NCBI GenBank assembly: GCA_011048855.1
Contig: DSCZ01000279.1
Coordinates: 1 to 5,839 of the forward strand
Direction of reading: 5' to 3'
DNA: 5,839 bases
From: Desulfobacteraceae bacterium
GTDB taxonomy: Bacteria; Desulfobacterota; DSM-4660; Desulfatiglandales; Desulfatiglandaceae
Under the pieces are notes generated by a model. It was not told the DNA's origin. It was given only the letters and a program-made list of their open reading frames with translations, and did not search any database. This document shows, piece after piece, positions 1 to 4,833 of this stretch (positions are counted from its first letter, which is position 1; the number at the start of each line of letters is the position of its first letter). Both the position numbers and the translations under genes were made by a program.

Positions 1-138
1 ATCCTGCACCATATCATCCACAGATCCGCGCGGTGGGGCCGATCCGGTGGAACCACTCATCCCTGATGCCAGGAACTTCCTGACGATCCGGACTAAAAGC
101 CATGCTGCTGCCCCCAGAATAATAAGACGAACAAGCAT
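1..138 (-). CDS. Small single-helix membrane protein, N-terminal part (3' end outside window)
   Basis: Only the first 46 codons are visible. The protein starts MLVRLIILGAAAWLLVRIV, a hydrophobic helix at about residues 2-19 bounded by basic residues (R4, then R17, R20, K21). A short Gly/Ser/Pro-rich linker follows, and the visible part ends with DDMVQD at the window edge. I chose the ATG at 138-136 because a GGTGGAG ribosome site (152-146) sits 7 bases upstream and because this frame stays open to the edge. Another ATG at 142-140 opens a different frame that stops within 43 codons. The start lies just after the folK stop, so the gene is probably co-transcribed with folK. From memory of the family, small proteins with one N-terminal helix and a later MV(Q/K)DPVCG-type cysteine motif (PP0621-like) look like this. 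The cysteines would lie outside the window, so this assignment is inference. Function is unknown. Confidence 0.6.
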   Translation of the reverse strand, partial: MLVRLIILGAAAWLLVRIVRKFLASGMSGSTGSAPPRGSVDDMVQD

Positions 139-141
139 TCA

Positions 142-663
142 TCAACTCCACCAAGCCTGTCCCCGTCCGTTGTCTCCATTCGACCACAGGCTTACACTCT
201 GTCCTTCTGAAGGGCATGATTCCAGAAGCTTTTCCACTCTCAGACCCAGGACCGGATGGATCAGATCCGGCGCTATTTCCGCCATCGGTACCATCACGAA
301 CCTGCGAAGGTGCATCCGGGGATGTGGAAGGATCAAAGTTGGGGTATTCATGACCGACTCGCCGAACAAAAGCAGATCAAGATCGATAACGCGAGGTTGA
401 AGAATCCCCTTTCGAACCCTCCCCAGACTGAACTCCAGCGCCATCAGGCCTTCGAGCAATACATGGGCGGATAAAACGGTTCGAACCCGGATAACACTGT
501 TCAGATACCAGTCATGCCCCTGAACACCCACCGGCTCGGTGCGGTAGAGACTGGAGGCCCCGCATACCCGGCAACCCTCCATTTCGTCCACCATCCGAAC
601 GGCCCGGCGGCAGAACACCGCCCTCTCACTTAGATTCGAACCCACGCCCACGTAGGCGTTCAC
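142..663 (-). CDS. folK: 2-amino-4-hydroxy-6-hydroxymethyldihydropteridine pyrophosphokinase (HPPK)
   Basis: FolK transfers pyrophosphate from ATP to 6-hydroxymethyl-7,8-dihydropterin, the step before dihydropteroate synthase in folate synthesis; it is cytosolic. Counting from the GTG at 663, the protein has 173 residues. It opens with AYVGVGSNL (strand 1) and has YLNSV with N55, GRVRKG with R82 and R84, PRVIDLDLLL with D94 and D96 (Mg-ATP ligands), and LPHPRMHLRRF with H114 and R120. These positions fall on or within one of the E. coli HPPK catalytic residues (N55, R82, R84, D95, D97, H115, R121). That agreement, plus an AGAGGG ribosome site 7 bases upstream, is why I prefer this GTG. In-frame alternatives are ATG at 690-688 and GTG at 693-691, which would add 9 or 10 residues (MTEIIEGG...). 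The last 20 or so residues, ending GQAWWS, form a variable tail. The gene follows dapB and overlaps no start, but its stop is directly followed by the next gene's start. Confidence 0.93.
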   Translation of the reverse strand: MNAYVGVGSNLSERAVFCRRAVRMVDEMEGCRVCGASSLYRTEPVGVQGHDWYLNSVIRVRTVLSAHVLLEGLMALEFSLGRVRKGILQPRVIDLDLLLFGESVMNTPTLILPHPRMHLRRFVMVPMAEIAPDLIHPVLGLRVEKLLESCPSEGQSVSLWSNGDNGRGQAWWS

Positions 664-699
664 ATTCCCACCCTCTATTATTTCCGTCATCACCTTTCC
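664..699 (-). promoter_or_regulatory. Competing ribosome binding sites for folK
   Basis: Two sites decide the folK start. AGAGGG at 676-671 is 7 bases before the GTG at 663-661. GGAAAGG at 699-693 lies before the ATG at 690-688, but its AGG core is only 2 bases from that codon; the GGA part is 6 bases away. The first is better spaced and matches the usual family N-terminus. The second has the better start codon. I favour the first with moderate confidence. Confidence 0.45.
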
Positions 700-728
700 A
701 AGGCCGGGATCGAGCCCTGGTCTTCCGG

Positions 729-1538
729 CTACCGCTGCCTCAAGCCAAGGACATCCTGCATATCATAAAGCCCGGCGGGTCTGTCCACGACCCACACCGC
801 CGCCCTCAGCGCCCCGTGGGCAAAATTGTCACGGTTATGAGCACGGTGCGTTAATTCCAATCGTTCTCCGATTCCCAGAAAAAACACGGAGTGTTCACCG
901 GTCACATCGCCGCCCCGCAGGCTCTGGACACCGATCTCTTCCTCCGATCGGGCTCCTATGATACCTTTGCGTGCATAGACCCCCGCCTCTTCGATATTTC
1001 GCCCGGTGACTCCCGCCAATACTTCAGCCAGACGCATAGCGGTACCGCTCGGGGCGTCCTTTTTCAGCCGGTGATGAGTTTCCACGATCTCAAGGTCATA
1101 ACCGTGGCCAAGAGCTGCAGCCAGTTCCCCGGCGGCTTTGAACATAATGTTCATCCCCACACTCATGTTGGGTGACAGCACGCAAGCGATCCTTCGGCTC
1201 ATTTCGCGGATATCGGCAAGCATTTCGGCTGAGAAACCCGTGGTCCCGACGACCGCAGCGACGCCTTTCTCGGCAGCAGCGTGCAAATGTTTCATCGAGG
1301 CTTCAGGAACTGTGAAATCGATCAAAACCTTCCCTTTTCCGACGGCTTCATCAAGCGAAGCAGATATGGGCACCCCCATTACCCCTATTCCAGCGGCAAC
1401 GCCGGCATCTTCACCCACAAAGGGATGATCCTGCCTCTCGAAGGCGGCCTCTACCACCACTTCGTTGCTTCCGGCGGCGGCTCTTACAAGCCGTTTGCCC
1501 ATACGGCCCGCGGCGCCTGCAATTACCACTTCGATCAT
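729..1538 (-). CDS. dapB: 4-hydroxy-tetrahydrodipicolinate reductase
   Basis: DapB reduces the DapA product to tetrahydrodipicolinate with NAD(P)H, the second step of the diaminopimelate/lysine branch; it is cytosolic and tetrameric in known members. The protein has 269 residues, close to the 273 of E. coli. The N-terminal Rossmann domain has IAGAAGRMGKR (residues 6-16, GxxGxxG nucleotide loop), FER at 33-35 corresponding to the acidic/basic pair that lets E. coli DapB accept both cofactors, DFTVPEA at 74-80, and VGTTGF at 97-102. SPNMSVGMN (122-130) leads into the C-terminal catalytic domain, where ETHHRLKKDAPSGTA (153-167) carries the expected H155 and K159. GERLELTHRAHNRDNFAHGAL near the end is also typical. 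The ATG overlaps the dapA stop in ATGA (1538-1535), indicating translational coupling. I see no truncation or odd residue. Confidence 0.97.
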   Translation of the reverse strand: MIEVVIAGAAGRMGKRLVRAAAGSNEVVVEAAFERQDHPFVGEDAGVAAGIGVMGVPISASLDEAVGKGKVLIDFTVPEASMKHLHAAAEKGVAAVVGTTGFSAEMLADIREMSRRIACVLSPNMSVGMNIMFKAAGELAAALGHGYDLEIVETHHRLKKDAPSGTAMRLAEVLAGVTGRNIEEAGVYARKGIIGARSEEEIGVQSLRGGDVTGEHSVFFLGIGERLELTHRAHNRDNFAHGALRAAVWVVDRPAGLYDMQDVLGLRQR

Positions 1539-2419
1539 ACAGGGCTCCTTTTAAGTCCATACCCGTCAAGCACCTTAACAAGCTTTTCAACATTAGACCG
1601 GGCCATCGAGGTCAGGGGCAGTCTGAATCCTTCCGTCAATTTTCCTGTCAGTGCAAGAGCAGTTTTCACAGGAATCGGATTGGTTTCAAGGAACATCGCC
1701 CTACAGAGGGGAAGCAGCCGGTAATAGGCCTCCCGCGCCCCCGTGCTGTCGCCCTTCTCCCAAAGTTTCATCAGTTCGGCCAGTTCACCAGGCACAAGAT
1801 TCGCTATCACCGATATGACACCCTTGCCGCCGATCGCAAGCACAGGCAGCACCACATTGTCATCCCCTGCAAGCAGAGTGATACGATCCCCTGCCAGTTC
1901 CAGAACCTCCGCCATCTGCGGAAGACTGCCGGAAGCCTCTTTAATCGCGACGATGTCGGGCAATTCGGCCAGTCTTGCCACCGTTTCAGGCAGCATGTTG
2001 ACGCTGGTCCGCCCGGGGATATTATAGAGTATCTGCGGAAGAGGCACCGAATCGGCAATCGTTTTGAAATGCTGATAGAGGCCTTCCTGCGTTGGCTTAT
2101 TGTAGTAGGGAACGACCTGCAGAGTCGCATCAGCCCCGGAATTCTTTGCGTGCCTCGTAAGTTCCACCGCCTCAGCGGTGCTGTTACCGCCGGCGCCCGC
2201 AATCACCGGAACCCTTTTCCTTACACAATCCACCGCTATGTCGATCACCCGGCAATGTTCCTCCATGGAAAGGGTCGCAGACTCACCGGTGGTCCCACAC
2301 GGAACGATTCCGGAAGTGCCGTTTTCAATCTGGAATTCGATCAAAGACCTGAAAGCTTCCTCATCGACCTTCCCTTCCTTGAACGGAGTAACGATTGCGA
2401 CAATAGAACCTGAAAACAT
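1535..2419 (-). CDS. dapA: 4-hydroxy-tetrahydrodipicolinate synthase
   Basis: DapA condenses pyruvate with aspartate-4-semialdehyde, the committed step towards diaminopimelate and lysine. It is a cytosolic TIM-barrel aldolase of the DapA/NanA family; the protein has 294 residues against 292 in E. coli. Visible landmarks: CGTTGESATL (41-50) with T43/T44; VVPYYNKPTQEG (102-113) with Y106; LYNIPGRTSVN (131-141) with Y132 and R137; and AIKEASG (158-164) with K160, the Schiff-base lysine (K161 in E. coli). NIPGR and GTTGES together are diagnostic of true DapA over other family members. Positions that bind the lysine inhibitor in E. coli are largely kept (S47, A48, H55, N79, E83, Y105), but the H53 position is M52, so lysine feedback is plausible but not shown. 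The gene follows a 95-base gap after dapF, has the strongest ribosome site in the window, and overlaps dapB by 4 bases. Confidence 0.97.
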   Translation of the reverse strand: MFSGSIVAIVTPFKEGKVDEEAFRSLIEFQIENGTSGIVPCGTTGESATLSMEEHCRVIDIAVDCVRKRVPVIAGAGGNSTAEAVELTRHAKNSGADATLQVVPYYNKPTQEGLYQHFKTIADSVPLPQILYNIPGRTSVNMLPETVARLAELPDIVAIKEASGSLPQMAEVLELAGDRITLLAGDDNVVLPVLAIGGKGVISVIANLVPGELAELMKLWEKGDSTGAREAYYRLLPLCRAMFLETNPIPVKTALALTGKLTEGFRLPLTSMARSNVEKLVKVLDGYGLKRSPV

Positions 2420-2423
2420 GTTT

Positions 2424-2430
2424 ACCTCCC
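2424..2430 (-). promoter_or_regulatory. Strong ribosome binding site of dapA
   Basis: Read on the minus strand, GGGAGGT precedes the dapA ATG (2419-2417) with about 5 bases between the GGAGG core and the start. This near-consensus site stands alone in a gap, unlike the other dap-series starts, which sit in or next to the end of the preceding gene. It suggests dapA is translated independently of dapF. Confidence 0.75.
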
Positions 2431-2448
2431 TCTTATGAACAACATTCA

Positions 2449-2459
2449 GGGGATACCCC
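2449..2459 (-). other. Small inverted repeat in dapF-dapA gap
   Basis: Four G-C pairs (2449-2452 with 2456-2459) flank a three-base loop, giving GGGGTATCCCC on the transcript, roughly 30 bases before the dapA start and just upstream of its ribosome site. It is short enough to be chance. It is listed because it lies beside a second possible hairpin in the same gap. Confidence 0.25.
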
Positions 2460-2479
2460 CGGTTCCGAATGGAGACTTC

Positions 2480-2515
2480 GCCGGCTCCACCCCGTATTTC
2501 CGGATGGACACCGGC
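2480..2515 (-). other. Imperfect inverted repeat directly after dapF (possible RNA hairpin)
   Basis: The arms are 2480-2484 with 2511-2515 (five pairs, GCCGG/CCGGC) and 2486-2489 with 2505-2508 (four pairs, TCCA/TGGA), separated by a small internal loop. An inner CCG/CGG pairing (2492-2494 with 2501-2503) closes a six-base loop. The outermost base overlaps the last base of the dapF TAG stop. No T run follows on the transcript side, so it does not fit an intrinsic terminator. It could be a processing or mRNA-stability element, a Rho-related structure, or chance in G+C-rich DNA. Confidence 0.3.
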
Positions 2516-3342
2516 TAAAGCGCTTCCTCATGTAACCGCGCCTTGTAAGAAACCGCCGTCCCCCCTTCCAGCCATACATCGCTGAATTTACCATCTATTT
2601 CGCTGAAATGGATCCTCAATTCCTCGCCCCCCCTGGTGACGACCCTGACCGGTGAGCGTAGCAGACCACGAACTGCACCTACGAGTGCAGAGGCGATCGA
2701 ACCGGTTCCACAGGCAAGTGTTTCGTCTTCGACTCCTCGCTCGTAGGTTCTTACATGGATGCGATCGGGGCCGGTCACCGCGATGAAATTGGCATTGGTG
2801 CCTGCAGGAGCAAAAAGATTATGGTACCTTATAAATCTTCCATGCTCAACCACCGGCTGCCGACCAGGGTCGTCCACGATAACGACCACGTGCGGGACTC
2901 CGGTGTTGATGAAATCCGTGCTGCGCCAACCGGGCTTTTTTTCGAGTTTTATGTCAAGCGAAAGCCCTTCCGGATCCGGCATTTTAACTTTGACGATCCG
3001 GCCGTGAACTTCCGCGGAAACAGGTCCCGCCAGCGTTTGGAAGGTCATCGTCGGTCCAGCGATTCCATTGAGCAGAGCGAAGCGTGCAACACACCTGCTC
3101 CCATTTCCGCACATTTCAACCTCGCCGCCGTCGGCGTTGAAAAAACGCCAGCCGAAGTCGCATTTATCCGACTCCACAACGAATATTACGCCGTCGGCAC
3201 CTACCGACTCCCTGCGCCTGCATGCACGCGAAGCAATGCGTTTGAGATCGTCTTCACCCAGCCGGCCGTCGCGGTTGTCGATCACGATAAAATCATTTCC
3301 GCTGCCGTTCATTTTCCAGAACTCGACAATATCGCCTGTCAT
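2515..3342 (-). CDS. dapF: Diaminopimelate epimerase
   Basis: DapF converts LL-diaminopimelate to meso-diaminopimelate without a cofactor, using two cysteines as acid and base; the product serves both LysA and peptidoglycan synthesis. The protein has 275 residues, as in most bacteria (274 in E. coli). It starts VEFWKMNGSGNDFIVID (6-22, the usual KMxGxGNDF substrate loop), has RRRESVGADG (42-51) and FFNADGGEVEMCGNGSRC (67-84) with catalytic C78, then GTNANFI (181-187), RTYERGVEDETLACGTG (198-214) with catalytic C211. Both cysteines and both pseudo-symmetric halves are present, so it should be active. The start codon shares one base with the lysA stop (TGATG at 3344-3340), and GAGGGG lies 6 bases before it, so translation is probably coupled to lysA. 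The gene ends with TAG at 2517-2515, at the edge of an inverted repeat. Confidence 0.97.
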   Translation of the reverse strand: MTGDIVEFWKMNGSGNDFIVIDNRDGRLGEDDLKRIASRACRRRESVGADGVIFVVESDKCDFGWRFFNADGGEVEMCGNGSRCVARFALLNGIAGPTMTFQTLAGPVSAEVHGRIVKVKMPDPEGLSLDIKLEKKPGWRSTDFINTGVPHVVVIVDDPGRQPVVEHGRFIRYHNLFAPAGTNANFIAVTGPDRIHVRTYERGVEDETLACGTGSIASALVGAVRGLLRSPVRVVTRGGEELRIHFSEIDGKFSDVWLEGGTAVSYKARLHEEAL

Positions 3343-4604
3343 CAGGAACCCCTCAGAAAATCCGGAATAGTTTCCCCTCTCACCAGGTCCTCGTATGTCT
3401 CCCTGGTGCGTATTACCTGGTGAACGGCCCCCTTCACCATCACTTCACACACCCTGGGGCGGGAATTGTAATTTGAAGACATGCTGAAACCGTATGCTCC
3501 GGCACTCATTACCGCGAGCAGGTCGCCCTGCTCCATCTGTGGCAGAAGGCGCTTTTTGGCCAGGAAGTCACCGGATTCGCATATCGGCCCGACGACGTCC
3601 ACTTCCAGTTTCCCGCGCCCGGTTTTTTGCACAGGCTGCATTCCGTGATAAGAATCATACAGCGCCGGCCGCATTAAATCGTTCATTGCAGCATCCACCA
3701 CAACAAAAGATTTATCAGAAGTGGACTTGGTATACAACACCCTGGTAATCAGCACTCCGGCGTTTCCCATGATCACTCGTCCGGGTTCAAAAATCAAAAC
3801 CAATCCGCAGTTTCCGAGTTCATCCTTGATCGCCCGGGCATATTGGGAAGGATGAGGTGGGTTTTCGTGATCGTAAGTGATTCCCAGCCCTCCACCAAGG
3901 TCCAGATATCGAATCGAATGTCCGTCCTCTCTAAGCCGTTCGATCAAACCCTTCAGCTTCCGGAGCGCCTCGATGAATGGAGAAATTTCGGTAAGCTGGG
4001 ATCCAATATGACACGACACCCCAACCACCTCCAGCCCCGGAAGGTCGGCTGCAGCGCGGTACCACTTCGGAGCTTCATGGATATCGATGCCGAACTTGTT
4101 TTCCTTAAGACCTGTTGAAATATAAGGATGCGTCCGGGGATCGACGTCAGGATTAACCCGGAAGGCTATTCCGGCCCTGGCTTGTTTTTCTTCCGCTATC
4201 CCTGCGAGTGCAGCCAACTCCTGTCCGGACTCGACATTAAACATCAGGATTCCAGAATCGAGTGCACGGGCCATTTCTTCACGCTTCTTCCCGACTCCGG
4301 AATAGACTATTTTCTCGGGTTTCACTCCCGCAGCCAGGCAGCGATACAGCTCACCGCCGGAGACAATATCCGCTCCCCCGCCCTTGCACGCAAACAGTTT
4401 GAGTATTGCGAGGTTGGAGTTGGATTTCACCGAAAAACACGTCAAATGAGGAACATCGGAAAAAGAGCTGTCGAACGCGTTGAAATGCTGCACCAGGGTG
4501 GCGTACGAATAGAGATAAAAAGGTGTTCCCACCGATTCGGCCACCTCTTCGACCGCAACGTCCTCACAATAAAGTCGGTCTGTTGTATAGTGAAAGTGAT
4601 GCAT
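3342..4604 (-). CDS. lysA: Diaminopimelate decarboxylase
   Basis: LysA removes CO2 from the D-centre of meso-diaminopimelate to give L-lysine, the last step of the pathway; it is a PLP enzyme of alanine-racemase fold type III. The protein has 420 residues, the usual size. The N-terminal barrel holds CFSVKSNSN (56-64) with K60 as the PLP lysine, DIVSGGELYR (79-88), RVNPDVDP (149-156), KFGID (170-174), SCHIGSQ (197-203) with H199, LGGGLGITY (236-244) and FEPGR (272-276). The C-terminal domain has VVVDAAMNDLMRPALY, GPICESGDFL (339-348) with C342, which acts across the dimer, and SAGAYGFSMSSNYNSRPR with Y371. The CESGD and GAYGFxMSSNYN motifs separate it from ornithine/arginine decarboxylases. 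ATG at 4604 follows GAGGGG and lies 7 bases beyond the lipoprotein stop; its end overlaps dapF by one base. Confidence 0.98.
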   Translation of the reverse strand: MHHFHYTTDRLYCEDVAVEEVAESVGTPFYLYSYATLVQHFNAFDSSFSDVPHLTCFSVKSNSNLAILKLFACKGGGADIVSGGELYRCLAAGVKPEKIVYSGVGKKREEMARALDSGILMFNVESGQELAALAGIAEEKQARAGIAFRVNPDVDPRTHPYISTGLKENKFGIDIHEAPKWYRAAADLPGLEVVGVSCHIGSQLTEISPFIEALRKLKGLIERLREDGHSIRYLDLGGGLGITYDHENPPHPSQYARAIKDELGNCGLVLIFEPGRVIMGNAGVLITRVLYTKSTSDKSFVVVDAAMNDLMRPALYDSYHGMQPVQKTGRGKLEVDVVGPICESGDFLAKKRLLPQMEQGDLLAVMSAGAYGFSMSSNYNSRPRVCEVMVKGAVHQVIRTRETYEDLVRGETIPDFLRGS

Positions 4605-4611
4605 ATACCCC

Positions 4612-4833
4612 TCAATAGACCTTGCATCCGGAAATCGACTCCCTGTAATTTGTCTTCCCGCAAATTCCGCCTTTCAAGACAACAGGGTCATTCTCCACCG
4701 CCACACTCAAGTTCCTCACCGTCGCTGTGAATAACGGAGCACGTGGAACCGGAGGTCCTTTCTTTCCGCAGGCAAGCAGGAACATGCCGATGCATAAAAA
4801 CAGAAAAATCAATGAAAAAAATCGGATCTTCAC
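4612..4833 (-). CDS. Small LptM/LppL-like lipoprotein
   Basis: This is a 73-residue protein with a lipoprotein signal peptide. It has basic residues K2 and R4, a hydrophobic core at about 5-20, and a lipobox LLAC with C22 as the lipidated residue. Glycine at +2 does not signal inner-membrane retention, so outer-membrane placement is expected. The mature start, CGKKGPPVPR, matches the C-G-x-K-G-P-x-x-P signature of LptM (E. coli YifL, reported to assist maturation of the LPS transporter LptD) and of Pseudomonas LppL. In those groups the gene sits beside dapF or lysA, as here. The GTG start (4833-4831) overlaps the argH stop in GTGA and has GAGGAG about 8 bases upstream. The rest (TATVRNLSVAVENDPVVLKG...) is not part of the short LptM signature. 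It ends ISGCKVY, reminiscent of the GYRVYR strand of fibronectin-III-like tails on related lipoproteins, so the protein may be a shortened version. LPS-transport function is inference. Confidence 0.85.
   Translation of the reverse strand: MKIRFFSLIFLFLCIGMFLLACGKKGPPVPRAPLFTATVRNLSVAVENDPVVLKGGICGKTNYRESISGCKVY

Noticed and set aside
14..217. 67-residue minus-strand frame at the left edge, containing ATG 142
   Set aside because: It is out of frame with both folK and the membrane protein. The frame from ATG 138 has a well-placed ribosome site and a clear transmembrane helix and stays open to the edge.
2420..2514. Lysine riboswitch or T-box upstream of dapA
   Set aside because: The gap is far too short for a lysine riboswitch, and I see no T-box sequence or antiterminator.
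2480..2515. Intrinsic terminator after dapF
   Set aside because: An imperfect hairpin is present, but no T run follows on the transcript strand, and dapA continues in the same direction. It is kept only as a possible RNA structure.
2755..3423. 222-residue open frame on the plus strand
   Set aside because: It is antisense to dapF and the end of lysA, which have full family motifs. Its composition looks like a complementary-frame shadow, and it has no recognisable domain.
4128..4730. 200-residue open frame on the plus strand
   Set aside because: It runs antisense across the lysA N-terminal half and the lipoprotein gene. There is no convincing ribosome site and no family resemblance; long shadow frames are common in G+C-rich coding DNA.
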